Shown in pieces: positions 16,804 to 25,693 of a stretch of 64,000 bases of DNA; the stretch's first letter is position 1; every line of letters begins with the position of its first letter. The stretch comes from Methanosphaera sp. (lineage in GTDB: Archaea; Methanobacteriota; Methanobacteria; Methanobacteriales; Methanobacteriaceae), in assembly GCF_016282985.1 (NCBI RefSeq), contig NZ_JAEELZ010000087.1, positions 37,370-101,369 on the forward strand. Reading direction: 5' to 3'. Under the pieces are notes generated by a model, which searched no databases, was not told the origin of the DNA, and worked only from the letters and a program-made list of their open reading frames with translations. The position numbers were made by a program, and so were the translations under genes.

Positions 16804-17957
16804 ATTTCATAATTGACTGTACCTTCATCAACTAATGCAGAGTTTTCATCAGTTATGGTTGCACCGAGAGTAATTTCATCTCCAAGTTCAGCTTTAACTG
16901 AATCTACAACAATAGTTACTCCTTTACGTACTGTAATTACTCCATTAGTTGCCATTACGCTACCTTGGTAATTTACGTTTTCAACATAGGTTGCTGTGAA
17001 ACTGATTGTGCCAGATGCGTTGCTTGGAATTTCGTATTGGATTGTTGCTTCTCCACTATTTCCAACAGTTGCACTTTGTGGAGTTCCTTCACCTACAGTT
17101 ATGTTTACTGTACCATCAATAATAGCACTATTGTTAGGGTCAGTTACACGAATAGTAACTGGTACTGTTGCTCCTTTGTTTCCAGATACATTGACTGCTG
17201 TAAGGGTTGTAGGAGTTCTTACTGTTAATGTAGCTGTTCCTTCTGCTGGGTCGTAGGTATCGTTTTGTAAGTAAGCTACTTTGATTGCGTGTCCACCAAC
17301 AACTGCGTTGTTTGCTACTTCGTAACTGAAGGATACACTTCCACCTACAACATTTACTGGTTCTCCAGATAATGTGTTGTCAATGTATAATTGTGCTTGA
17401 CCTGTTGATACATTATCACCATCTGCATCGGTAACTGTAGCTGTAATTGTAGCAGTTGTTCCTCTGTTTGCAGATAAGTTTTCTACAACAACGTTTGTTC
17501 CTTCACGTATGGATAATACTCCTGCTGCACTTGTACTTGCACCGTATGTCAAGGTTTCAATAAATATTGCTGTAATTTCAGTACCATCTTCGGTGTTTGA
17601 TGGAATTTCATATTGTAATGTTGCAATACCGTTGGATACGTTTACTGGTGAACCGATGTTTACTCCACCTAGTTGGAATTGTACTGTACCTTCATTTACA
17701 TTTTCTGTTGTGTGATGTTTTACAGTTGCTGAAAATGTTGCAGTTTCTCCTATGGATGCTAATACATTACTTACTGTGGTTACTGTTGGTATTCTTACTT
17801 CAAGTGTGTTGTAGCCTTCTGCATTTACGTAATTATCGTTTTCTTGGTATACTCCGTAGAGTGTGTGACTTCCTGGTGTTGTGTCTCCTGGTATGGTATA
17901 TGTTGTACTTGCTACTCCGTTTTCTACTGTTGCTGTTCCTATTTGGGTTCTAGTCAT
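16797..17957 (-). CDS. Ig-repeat virion protein B: half + three + half Ig domains
   Basis: 386 residues, ATG after AAGGAGA. The protein is built of roughly 95-residue Big_3-type Ig repeats: it starts with a C-terminal half repeat (MTRTQIGTATVENGVAS ... VYQENDNYVNAEGYNTLEV), has three complete repeats (each VxSxxAxxGxTxTxxATV ... GTVQFxL ... VNVSNGIATLQYEI ... Y ... LSIREG), and ends with an N-terminal half repeat (VTIVVDSVKAELGDEITLGA, DEGTVNYEIE). The break falls at the same point of the fold at both ends, and the missing halves are encoded at the end of the upstream gene and the start of the downstream gene. Codon use is slightly richer in G/C than neighbours, as often in repeat surface proteins. 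Confidence 0.75.
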   Translation of the reverse strand: MTRTQIGTATVENGVASTTYTIPGDTTPGSHTLYGVYQENDNYVNAEGYNTLEVRIPTVTTVSNVLASIGETATFSATVKHHTTENVNEGTVQFQLGGVNIGSPVNVSNGIATLQYEIPSNTEDGTEITAIFIETLTYGASTSAAGVLSIREGTNVVVENLSANRGTTATITATVTDADGDNVSTGQAQLYIDNTLSGEPVNVVGGSVSFSYEVANNAVVGGHAIKVAYLQNDTYDPAEGTATLTVRTPTTLTAVNVSGNKGATVPVTIRVTDPNNSAIIDGTVNITVGEGTPQSATVGNSGEATIQYEIPSNASGTISFTATYVENVNYQGSVMATNGVITVRKGVTIVVDSVKAELGDEITLGATITDENSALVDEGTVNYEIE

Positions 17958-18000
17958 ATTATCGTCTCCTTATTATTTTTTTAAATTGTTGTTGTGTTTG

Positions 18001-19062
18001 TTAATCTTCTAAGTAAAATGTTATTGTTCCATCATGATTATCTCCGTACGGATCAATAATTTCTGCTTCAATATTTATTGTTTCATCAAGTTCACCATGA
18101 ATTGGTGAAATTTCTACTTTTAATTCATTAGTATCAAATTCTAGTACTTTATTCATTAATTCTACTAATACAATGTTCAGAAAATCTACAAGACAATAAA
18201 CGCTGTTACTGTACTCTGATTTTCCTTCAGGTATATCTAGATAGAAATAGAATAGGTCTAGTTGTCCATAAATTGTATCATATGAATCAGTTACGGTATC
18301 CGGTAAAACAAAGTTATGTTTTTTACCATTTGCTGCACTGAACTGGAATAGAACATCACTGTATTGCGTAGTGTTTAGTTCCTCATATGCTTTGTTTATG
18401 ATTACTTTGTCTAGTGACATGTGTGATAATGTTATGAGTTCATCATCTTTTAATCTGTACTTGAGGGTGTTGTTTTCTTTGTTATTGTAGTAATCGTGGT
18501 TTTGATGAGTGTTATGATAGTTTGTTTTAATGGGTAGTGTTATGATTGTTTTGTCTGATGTTTTTTTGAGGTCATACTTGTTATGTTTTGGGTATGGTTT
18601 TGGTGGTCTGTGATGATTTTGTAGTTCATCTCTTAGTTCCATGTTGGCTTTTTCAATTACTCTCATCATTATTTGGTTCATGAATTCATTGAAGTATTTG
18701 TTGATGACTTGTAGTCCTTCTTCATAATCTCTGTAATGGTCTACATCATGATAGAGTAAACCGTTCAGGTCTGTTTTGTAGATTTTTTTTGCTGGTACTG
18801 TGATGGTGTTTTGTTCTTCATCTTTGAATATTACTTTGGTTACGTGTGTGACTCTTGTTTGGTTTTCGTTGAGTCGTAGGTGCATTTCCTTGATGCTTGC
18901 TTCTGCTATTCTTTTGTTGTCACCATCTGGTTTTTTTAGGTATATTCTGTGGTTGAGTGTATTGTTGATGTATATTCGTTGGTTGAATTTGCTTCTTAGT
19001 TTGCTGGTTCCTTCGAATTTGGCTATTATTGTTTCGTTTATTCTGTTGATTGTTATCGTCAA
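18001..19062 (-). CDS. Virion protein A with C-terminal half Ig domain
   Basis: 353 residues. Residues 1-300 are mixed alpha/beta with a His/Tyr/Asn-rich stretch (HHRPPKPYPKHNKYD, then TNYHNTHQNHDYYNNKENN) and no domain I recognise; it may anchor to the capsid. The last 42 residues (LKVEISPIHGELDETINIEA, then DGTITFYLED) are the first half of a Big_3-type Ig repeat, stopping where gene B begins with the second half. It is the first of three linked genes (A, B, C) and stands 43 nt upstream of gene B. Confidence 0.62.
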   Translation of the reverse strand: MTITINRINETIIAKFEGTSKLRSKFNQRIYINNTLNHRIYLKKPDGDNKRIAEASIKEMHLRLNENQTRVTHVTKVIFKDEEQNTITVPAKKIYKTDLNGLLYHDVDHYRDYEEGLQVINKYFNEFMNQIMMRVIEKANMELRDELQNHHRPPKPYPKHNKYDLKKTSDKTIITLPIKTNYHNTHQNHDYYNNKENNTLKYRLKDDELITLSHMSLDKVIINKAYEELNTTQYSDVLFQFSAANGKKHNFVLPDTVTDSYDTIYGQLDLFYFYLDIPEGKSEYSNSVYCLVDFLNIVLVELMNKVLEFDTNELKVEISPIHGELDETINIEAEIIDPYGDNHDGTITFYLED

Positions 19063-19168
19063 TTCGTTTTCACCTCCAAATCGTGGGTGATATCTTGTTT
19101 TAAAACTAGTTTAAGTTTAGTTTTTCATGTGAAAATTAGTTAATACTATATTATGGGTGGTGAATTGA

Positions 19169-19189
19169 AGTGTTCCATGGTGGAACACT
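19169..19189. promoter_or_regulatory. Perfect 9-bp inverted repeat
   Basis: AGTGTTCCA TGG TGGAACACT lies in the 220-bp gap between the small head genes and Ig gene A. It could be an operator or an RNA hairpin in the leader of the A-B-C transcript, about 105 nt before the start of gene A. Confidence 0.55.
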
Positions 19190-19232
19190 ATGGTTAAACA
19201 AAGACAAAATTTTGAGAATATAATTCATGTAT

Positions 19233-19255
19233 CCTCAATATACTATGTAACGATT
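19233..19255 (-). repeat. 23-bp exact direct repeat, copy 1 (possible viral promoter)
   Basis: CCTCAATATACTATG followed by TAACGATT is identical to positions 27584-27606. Both copies are intergenic, just 3' of one minus-strand gene and upstream of the next. On the minus strand it contains CATAGTATATTG, which could act as a TATA element with initiation some 25 nt further on. Confidence 0.6.
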
Positions 19256-19286
19256 ATAGAAAAAAATTGTCAAAAATAGTTGGTGG

Positions 19287-19505
19287 TTAAATATATCCTT
19301 CAATTATTTCTCTTAAGGGAGATTCATTGACATACCAATGTATCTCTTTATCGGTATCACTAAGTAAATCTGGACGATCAGTTGCATATACACCAGAGAC
19401 AGTAACACAACAATATATCATATCTTCAAGTAACCATAATGGTACTTCTCTTGTTTCATCATCAGGAACTTCTTCTAAATACTTACGTGGATTACGATTT
19501 ATCAT
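19287..19505 (-). CDS. Small acidic protein downstream of MuF gene pair
   Basis: 72 residues; ATG at 19505 is 7 nt after GGAGG and is preferred over an in-frame TTG at 19508. Contains ETREVPLWLLEDMIYCCVTV, compatible with one amphipathic helix, and an acidic C-terminus. It overlaps the upstream 110-residue gene by 14 nt. No family recognised. Because it follows a head protein with an extra C-terminal domain, an immunity or accessory role is conceivable but unsupported. Confidence 0.55.
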   Translation of the reverse strand: MINRNPRKYLEEVPDDETREVPLWLLEDMIYCCVTVSGVYATDRPDLLSDTDKEIHWYVNESPLREIIEGYI

Positions 19506-19824
19506 CAATATTCCTCCTTTTATTCATCAGAGACAAATATTTTATTGTAGGATCATAATACTTTTCTTCATGCATTTTTTCAAAAAAATCTATATCTAAT
19601 GGATTTTCCCCCCCCATTTTAACATACCATCTTCCTAAATCCGCATCAGAATCACAGAACAACTTTTTTTTAATTGAATCAATTTTTTCAGTTTGATCTT
19701 CTATCTTATGATTTTCTGCTAAAAAATCATCTAACTCGTTTAACCATTCACATTCAATAGGAAAATCTTCTAAAAACTGTAATTTTCTTTTTTGATATTC
19801 CCTTAACTTCAACATCATAGTCAT
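19492..19824 (-). CDS. Small helical protein after MuF gene
   Basis: 110 residues, charged and mainly helical (KLREYQKRKLQFLEDFPIE, then ENHKIEDQTEKIDSIKKKLF) with a DADLGRWYVKMGGENPLD turn. Starts 7 nt after the stop of the MuF-type gene. No known domain. In many phages a small gene after the minor head protein encodes a scaffold or connector accessory; equally it could neutralise the extra domain of its neighbour. Confidence 0.55.
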   Translation of the reverse strand: MTMMLKLREYQKRKLQFLEDFPIECEWLNELDDFLAENHKIEDQTEKIDSIKKKLFCDSDADLGRWYVKMGGENPLDIDFFEKMHEEKYYDPTIKYLSLMNKRRNIDDKS

Positions 19825-19831
19825 TTAAATA

Positions 19832-21553
19832 TCACTCCAACAAAACCCTATCTGTTTCTATGCCCATTTTATTCAAATAATATATATACTGTTTGCTAAC
19901 TTTTTCATTTCTTTCTTTCCTAAATTTATTGTGATATTCTTGAATAAGTCTTCTTCTATCAGAATCCAATTTTATTTTCCAATGTCGAGGACTAATTTTT
20001 TTATATTCTTCTTCAAGTAATTTATATTCTTCATTTATTATTTTATTAACTCTATCTATATTATCATAATATTCTTCATTAAAAACATTAAATATTTTAT
20101 CCATATGTTCTTTGATTTCTTTTGCCTCATTTTTTGATAAATTAATTGATTTCATGAACCATACTTCACCATACATATTTGAAACTAAAACATAATTTAC
20201 TTCAGGATTGGTTAATAAGTGATAAACATCTTGTCCACTAGGTGCGGATAATCCATAAGTATGTTTATAATGTTGATGAATAGATAAAACAGTTCCACTA
20301 ATCCACCCACCATATAGAATACGCCCTCGTTCAGGGATACCTTTTATTTCTTTTGAAACCCTACCTGAAATATAATCATAAATTTTAGCATACTCCACAG
20401 TTTTCCCCTTGTATTCATTATAAAAATCTTTTATAAACTTAAATGTATGTTTTTTAAATTCTTTTGGTAAAAAGTATTTTTGATGGGTGTGTTTTTTGGA
20501 TTCTTTATTTAATTTTTTTTCATCTTGTTCTATTACTGAATAATCAAGAACTTCATAAGTATCTTTATTATTCATCATTTGAATAATATTCTTATTTATT
20601 TCTTTTTGTTTCTTATTTAAAGTATTTTGTGATTTGATCTTTTCTGATTTCTTTTTATAATATTCATTTAATTTTTCATGTGGTTTGTATCCTTTGGGGT
20701 CGTTGGTGAAGCTTAGTGTGCATAGGCAGTTTGCACTGTTACTTGCACTACAAGTCCAGTCTCCAGGGTAATCCACATAATCAATATCACCAGTTTTATC
20801 ATTTATTACGATAAACTTTTCTTCTAGTTTTACTTTTTGTCCGTCAGTAAGATTATGTCGTGTCTTAGGATTAGGATGTTGATCCCAAACTTTGAATGTT
20901 GGTTTGTATTTGTCATCTAGTAATCGTGCCTTCTGCCATAGCACACGATTTGTCTTATTTTTTTCTAATCGTTTATTTTCACGTATAATCTGTTTACGGT
21001 ACTTTTCTAGTTTTTCTTGTAACTTCTTGTTCTTCTTGATATCAGGGATATCTATTAATCCTTCTTTTTCTATTGCTTTATTCAATTGATTTATTGTTCG
21101 TTCAAGTGTTTGTTCATGTTGTGCTGTTAAGTCAATTGTCGTTTCACGAAGTATCCTGTCTAGGTCAACGTTTAATTGCATGTTATGGGTAATTCTTTTA
21201 TCATTACGAATTTGCCTAGTGTCATTTAATAATCTTTGATAGTTGATTTCGTACATGCGTTGATGTCTTCTTTGACGTCGTTTCATATCATTTACCATTG
21301 CCATTTGTATTAGCATGTTGGTATATGTTGGATGTTCGCTAGCAAATTCGGGGAAGTACATTTCTACGAATTGTTGATAAAAATAGTAATTTGCAAAATG
21401 AGAAGGATTTTGGAGGAGATAGTATAACATTTCATTACTTAATTCTTTGTTCATGTAATGAGTCATGGGGTCATGACTCGCCTTGGCAGTGTAAAGGTAG
21501 TCTACTAGTTTTCTGACTTTCTTTTTGTTCCATTTGTGTTTTAATATTATCAA
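19832..21553 (-). CDS. MuF/SPP1 gp7-type minor head protein with extra JAMM-like C-terminal domain
   Basis: 573 residues, TTG start at 21553 placed 7 nt after GGGGTGAT. Residues 1-210 are long charged helices. Residues 215-285 show the MuF core (WDQHPNPKTRHNLTDGQ, a VDYPGDWTCSASNSANCLCT tail). After a basic linker, residues 370-470 form an additional domain with GRILYGGWISGTVLSIHQHY, SAPSGQDVYHLL and YVLVSNMYGEVWFMKSI. H426-x-H428 followed by S439-x2-D442 resembles the HxH...SxxD metal site of JAMM/Mov34 peptidases, though the spacer is 10 rather than 7 residues. C-terminal effector domains on phage MuF proteins are known in bacteria. The gene follows the portal gene as usual. Confidence 0.65.
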   Translation of the reverse strand: MIILKHKWNKKKVRKLVDYLYTAKASHDPMTHYMNKELSNEMLYYLLQNPSHFANYYFYQQFVEMYFPEFASEHPTYTNMLIQMAMVNDMKRRQRRHQRMYEINYQRLLNDTRQIRNDKRITHNMQLNVDLDRILRETTIDLTAQHEQTLERTINQLNKAIEKEGLIDIPDIKKNKKLQEKLEKYRKQIIRENKRLEKNKTNRVLWQKARLLDDKYKPTFKVWDQHPNPKTRHNLTDGQKVKLEEKFIVINDKTGDIDYVDYPGDWTCSASNSANCLCTLSFTNDPKGYKPHEKLNEYYKKKSEKIKSQNTLNKKQKEINKNIIQMMNNKDTYEVLDYSVIEQDEKKLNKESKKHTHQKYFLPKEFKKHTFKFIKDFYNEYKGKTVEYAKIYDYISGRVSKEIKGIPERGRILYGGWISGTVLSIHQHYKHTYGLSAPSGQDVYHLLTNPEVNYVLVSNMYGEVWFMKSINLSKNEAKEIKEHMDKIFNVFNEEYYDNIDRVNKIINEEYKLLEEEYKKISPRHWKIKLDSDRRRLIQEYHNKFRKERNEKVSKQYIYYLNKMGIETDRVLLE

Positions 21554-21574
21554 ACAGTATCACCCCACCCATGT

Positions 21575-23071
21575 TTATTCTGTGGTGATATGGTTCATGG
21601 TGATACCTGTTTCATCACGAAGGTATTCATTCAAATCATCAATAACCTGATTATACTTGTTTTCCTGTTCAATGTTTTCTTTTGTGTCACCTAGTGTATG
21701 TCCATTGTAGAAACGCATTTGCATTAATTCATCATCTGGGTCAATGTTTTCTTGAATATCTATTTGTGGATATATATCTGCAACAAGTTCTAATGTATTA
21801 CCTAATGTTAGAATACCATTATTAAATCCTTTCAGAATATTATCTAATTTTGTAGCAGTATTATCTACAAATTCTGGAGTAGATATGGTTAAGTTACTTT
21901 TTACTTTCAAGAACTTATTATTAAACAAGTTCAATGGACTTTTATAGAACATTTGATTCGGTCTAACCTCATGAGTAGCATAAGTTTCAAGTATCTTCTC
22001 AGACTGATTACTGTTCATACTTTCCTTGTTTTCCATGAGCATTAATCGTTGTGGAGGAACCCTGTAACTTTTGTAGATACTTTTTTTATTTGCTTCTTCT
22101 AATCCTTCAAGGTACTGGTAATTGTTATCAGTTAATGCTTGATATTGCATTGTTACTCCACGTTCATCGTTATCTGTGGTGAGATATGCAAACATTGTTC
22201 CACCATTTGTTTGATCCATATATTCCTCAAGGTAATGGTCAATACGTTTTTCATCAGGGTTTTCTGGATCAGGTAGTAGTGGTGGTCCTTCAAATAATAA
22301 TATTCCAGCAGGCACATTTCCTCTTCTTATCTTAGCAAGATTCATTTTCTTGATTGCTATGTTAGTGTAAATTTTCTCAGATACACTTTCCCACTTAGGT
22401 ATGTCATAAAACATGTCTTCCTGACAACCTCCAAACCATAAACACCAGTTCATATTATGATAATCTAATTCTTCAAGGATTTCATCATCACAATATTTTT
22501 CTAGTAAGGAGTAGTCTTTTCCCACTATCTTTAGTAGTACTTGGTTGCCATTGTTGTCACGGTGTTCTACAAAGTAGAATTCATATTCTTTTCCTGTTAC
22601 TTCACTTATGAATTTTTGTACTAGTATTCCGTTGATGGTTGTTACTGGTATTTGTTGTAGTTCGTATGTATCATGGGGTTTGTGTTCTATGATTTCACAT
22701 GAACCGAATCCTGCATATGCATGTTCTAGTAATGAGTAGTATAGTTGTATTTTGTTTTCATTGTTGTTCCACATTCTGTTGATTTTGTCTATTTCTTTTT
22801 CATCTGCTTCTTTGTCTTCTAGTCCGAAGTCGTTGAGTATGATGTCTTTGATGTATGTTTCTATTACTGCGTTGAGGTCATCACATCGGTGGTATACGTA
22901 TCTGCATATGTCTACGGGTATTATTGGTTGGATGTATATACTGTTTTTATCGTGTTTCGTGGTGGTTGGTGCTTGTGTGAGTGTCAGGTATTCTTCTAGT
23001 CTTTGTTGGTATTCTGTTGCTTCGGGTAGGTAATCTACTCCTTCTTCTTTTTCTGTTGTTTCTATCTTCAT
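21575..23071 (-). CDS. Portal protein (XkdE-like)
   Basis: 498 residues. Follows large terminase by 5 nt and precedes the MuF gene. Diagnostic patterns: an N-terminal DLNAVIETYIKDIILNDFG, AYAGFGSCEIIEHK, DYHNMNWCLWFGG, EKIYTNIAIKKMNLAKIRRG, and the stem/crown region IYKSYRVPPQRLMLMENKES followed by SEKILETYATHEVRPNQMFY, matching the 'I..f.vPp.llg' block of the phage portal family. It forms the dodecameric DNA channel at one capsid vertex. Confidence 0.82.
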   Translation of the reverse strand: MKIETTEKEEGVDYLPEATEYQQRLEEYLTLTQAPTTTKHDKNSIYIQPIIPVDICRYVYHRCDDLNAVIETYIKDIILNDFGLEDKEADEKEIDKINRMWNNNENKIQLYYSLLEHAYAGFGSCEIIEHKPHDTYELQQIPVTTINGILVQKFISEVTGKEYEFYFVEHRDNNGNQVLLKIVGKDYSLLEKYCDDEILEELDYHNMNWCLWFGGCQEDMFYDIPKWESVSEKIYTNIAIKKMNLAKIRRGNVPAGILLFEGPPLLPDPENPDEKRIDHYLEEYMDQTNGGTMFAYLTTDNDERGVTMQYQALTDNNYQYLEGLEEANKKSIYKSYRVPPQRLMLMENKESMNSNQSEKILETYATHEVRPNQMFYKSPLNLFNNKFLKVKSNLTISTPEFVDNTATKLDNILKGFNNGILTLGNTLELVADIYPQIDIQENIDPDDELMQMRFYNGHTLGDTKENIEQENKYNQVIDDLNEYLRDETGITMNHITTE

Positions 23072-23076
23072 ATTTT

Positions 23077-24510
23077 TTATGCCTCGGCTTTATTGTTTCT
23101 GTTATAGTATTCTTCTACGCTGAATAGCTTATTTATCTCGTTATATGCTAATGTGCAACTGTCCAGGTAGTCTGGGCTTTTATGTTTTTTCATGATTTTC
23201 TTGTCTGGGTGAACATACATGAATTGGTTTTGTAATAAGTGCTTGTTGGGTATGTTATTTCTTATTTGTACATATCCTTGTCTTATTCCATATGCTAGTG
23301 GTCTTGCTCTTTCGTACTTGTTTTTATGAACTGGTTTGAGTTTTACTGTGAATGGGTATTGGTCTTGTATTTTTCGTAGCACTCTTTTGTAATGTTTTAG
23401 TGCGTCTTTTCCGTAGCTTCCTGGTTCTCCTTCGAATATTATTCTGTTGAGGTTTACTTTTTGTTTGCATGTTAGTATGAATTCTATTAGGTTGTCTTCG
23501 AATGTTGATTCGTTGACGTGTATGTTGTCGTCTAGTATTACTCTTCCATCTTTTTGTAGTAGTTCTAGTGTCATGCTGGTATAGTCTCTTCCTTCTCCAG
23601 CTACATCTATACCAACTATACTGAATACCGTGTCTTTGTAGTTGTAAGTGTTTATGTTGCATTCGCTGTTACTTAATTGTTCTCGTGTGAGTAGTAGTCC
23701 TTCGTTTGGTACGTAGTCCCAGTCACCAAATCTCATGAATGCTTGTTGTACTGGACTCATCTCAGATAGTCGTTTATCATATGCTAATCGGTCAACGTAG
23801 GGATTCATCATAAGGTTTAACTGATAATGTTTATGCGGACTTTCCGGGTCTATGAAGTTTTTTCTTAGCCAGTCTACTCCGGGACCAAAACTTGGGTTAC
23901 TGTTTAGGATATATGTTTCAGGAATGTAATCAAAACCATTCCATGGCCTGATACTACGGGGTAAAAATTCAAGAATATCTCCTGGTATTTCACTTGCTTC
24001 TTCCACGAAAATAATATGATAACTGGTTCCTCTTATCTTATCCATCTGATCTTCACGGTCACAGTACCCATAGTATATACGTGCACCATTAGGTGCTTCA
24101 AAGTACATTTCAGTTTTATTTTCACGACAAGCATATTTACCTAAACGTCGTTTATCTAATAACCAGTTACGTAGTTTATCTACTGCTCCACCAGAGGATA
24201 CTACTTGTTTATATGTATTTCTTAGTATGATTGATCTATAATTAGGGTACATGAGGTAACGTGCAGCCATGATTGCTATCATCTGACTTTTACCACTAAA
24301 TGCTCCACCAGATATTAATTTATAATCAGGGTATTTCTGTTCACATTCATCAAGTAATATCATCATTTGTTCAAAGTAGGGTTCTACTTTATGATTAGGA
24401 TATTTCTTGCTTCCTTTTGGAATGTAAGGGTTTCGTAGTATTTCATATGCGTATGTTGATTCTTGTAGTGGCGTGATTGTCTTGTTTAGTTCTGTGTAAT
24501 TTATTTGCAA
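23077..24510 (-). CDS. Terminase large subunit
   Basis: 477 residues, TTG start at 24510 six nt after GGTGA. The ATPase domain has Walker A GGAFSGKSQ (residues 68-76) and Walker B IIFVEEAS (166-173). The C-terminal RNase H-like nuclease shows VGIDVAGEGRDYTSM (first catalytic Asp at 302), IIFEGEPGSYG with an acidic residue, and SPDYLDSCTLAY with the final Asp. It packages DNA into the prohead. It overlaps the small subunit gene by 10 nt, typical of terminase pairs. Confidence 0.93.
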   Translation of the reverse strand: MQINYTELNKTITPLQESTYAYEILRNPYIPKGSKKYPNHKVEPYFEQMMILLDECEQKYPDYKLISGGAFSGKSQMIAIMAARYLMYPNYRSIILRNTYKQVVSSGGAVDKLRNWLLDKRRLGKYACRENKTEMYFEAPNGARIYYGYCDREDQMDKIRGTSYHIIFVEEASEIPGDILEFLPRSIRPWNGFDYIPETYILNSNPSFGPGVDWLRKNFIDPESPHKHYQLNLMMNPYVDRLAYDKRLSEMSPVQQAFMRFGDWDYVPNEGLLLTREQLSNSECNINTYNYKDTVFSIVGIDVAGEGRDYTSMTLELLQKDGRVILDDNIHVNESTFEDNLIEFILTCKQKVNLNRIIFEGEPGSYGKDALKHYKRVLRKIQDQYPFTVKLKPVHKNKYERARPLAYGIRQGYVQIRNNIPNKHLLQNQFMYVHPDKKIMKKHKSPDYLDSCTLAYNEINKLFSVEEYYNRNNKAEA

Positions 24511-25103
24511 TCTTTGTCACCATCTTTTATGTTTTCTGCTGGGTGTTGTATTTCCGTACTTCCTTGCATTCTGGCCATTGTGATTTTGTTATGTGCTTCT
24601 TCGTTGTTTAGTATTGTTTCTATGTATTCTGATGCTTCATCATTTGGTTCTTCGTCTGGTGTCATTTTGTGTCCTGTTATTGTGTAGTATCTGTTCATTG
24701 TTATTTGTGCACTTTCTTCTGTTTTTTTTAGTGTGTTGCTTATGGTGCTGCTTTGTAGTGTTTTGTTGTTGAATCTTTCTTGCTGGTCGTCTATTAAATC
24801 TATTTCAAGGTGTGTTGATTTTATTGCTAGTTGTAATTGTGACCAGTTTAAATCTAGGAATATTCCTTCTTGTTTTTTGAGTCTTTTGTTTCGTACGTGT
24901 TCTAGGTAATTTTGTCCTCGGGGTATCCAATCGTTTTTTGAGGATAGTTTTGTGATTTTGCTGTAACTGTATTGGTTTTTTTGGCTGAATTTTTCTAAGG
25001 TGATTGTTGGGTCGTCGAGTAGTTCGTGGTAATATAATTCTAGTATATCATATCCTCTTTCGTGTTTTCGTTTGTGGTAGTCATATTTGTCCACATGTCT
25101 CAT
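24501..25103 (-). CDS. Terminase small subunit
   Basis: 200 residues, ATG after AAAGGAGAG. The N-terminal 60 residues contain a helix-turn-helix (LELYYHELLDDPTITLEKFS, QKNQYSYSKITKLSSKNDW), which recognises the packaging site; the rest is helical (LQLAIKSTHLEIDLIDDQQE) for ring formation and the acidic C-terminus would contact the large subunit. Its place directly before the large terminase gene supports the call. Confidence 0.75.
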   Translation of the reverse strand: MRHVDKYDYHKRKHERGYDILELYYHELLDDPTITLEKFSQKNQYSYSKITKLSSKNDWIPRGQNYLEHVRNKRLKKQEGIFLDLNWSQLQLAIKSTHLEIDLIDDQQERFNNKTLQSSTISNTLKKTEESAQITMNRYYTITGHKMTPDEEPNDEASEYIETILNNEEAHNKITMARMQGSTEIQHPAENIKDGDKDCK

Positions 25104-25333
25104 CTCTCCTTTATTGTTTCATTTTCTTTCATTTTCTTTCATTTTTGATACCTAGTCTCCGCCTTGGTATGTGGGGTTTAAAAAAAATAGTTTGTTCCCC
25201 TTTTTTTGAACATTGTTTATTGTTGTCAGATAAATTACGGGGTTTTAGTTTTTTTGTTTGAACAATGATTATTTTTTTTGTTTATTGTTGTTTATTGTTT
25301 GTTTAGTTTATATTGTGTTTTGAACATGTTGTG
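25104..25333 (-). other. Non-coding stretch before terminase, possible packaging site
   Basis: 230 bp with no gene. It holds a tandem TTTCATTTTC-type repeat (25116-25145), a stem with ATACC/GGTAT arms around a G/C-rich loop (25150-25172, unusually GC-rich for this region), and poly-T/TTGTTT repeats (25180-25310). Packaging (cos/pac) sites often lie beside the small terminase gene; I cannot show that here. Confidence 0.3.
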
Positions 25334-25693
25334 TTATATGAATTTTATTATCTCAATTAGTAATGCTGCTCCGACTCCTGTTCCTAATGCCATGAGTATT
25401 TGTTTGTATATTTCTAGTCTTTTAGATATTGTTCTTATTTCTTCTCCGTGTTTGGTAGCTACTTCTTTGAGTCTGTCAATGCATTGTATTTTTTGTTCAA
25501 CTACTTGTTGTCTTTGTGTTAGTTCGATGAGTGTTTTGTTTTGTTCATTTTGTCCTTGTTGCATTATCTGTAATGTTTTCATTAGTTCTTTGAAATTTTC
25601 TTTTTGAGCATTTTCAAGGTGGTCTAATCTGTATAATATTATCAGGTAATCTTTGTATTCTTCTTCGTCATGTTTAGTTTCATTGCACATCAT
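25334..25693 (-). CDS. XhlA-like coiled-coil protein with C-terminal membrane anchor
   Basis: About 119 residues with start at ATG 25693 (a GTG at 25705 is also in frame). Residues 15-95 form a coiled coil (LDHLENAQKENFKELMKTLQ ... RLKEVATKHGEEIRTISKRL), ending in a single hydrophobic segment ILMALGTGVGAALLIEIIKF. This coiled coil plus C-terminal anchor layout is that of XhlA/hemolysin-type holin partners. It overlaps a two-span membrane protein gene, so together they form a candidate lysis pair, although lysis of a pseudomurein cell also needs an endopeptidase not seen in this window. Confidence 0.55.
   Translation of the reverse strand: MMCNETKHDEEEYKDYLIILYRLDHLENAQKENFKELMKTLQIMQQGQNEQNKTLIELTQRQQVVEQKIQCIDRLKEVATKHGEEIRTISKRLEIYKQILMALGTGVGAALLIEIIKFI

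Noticed and set aside
25104..25333. A definite cos/pac packaging site.
   Set aside because: The position fits, but neither termini nor repeated recognition motifs can be shown from the sequence.
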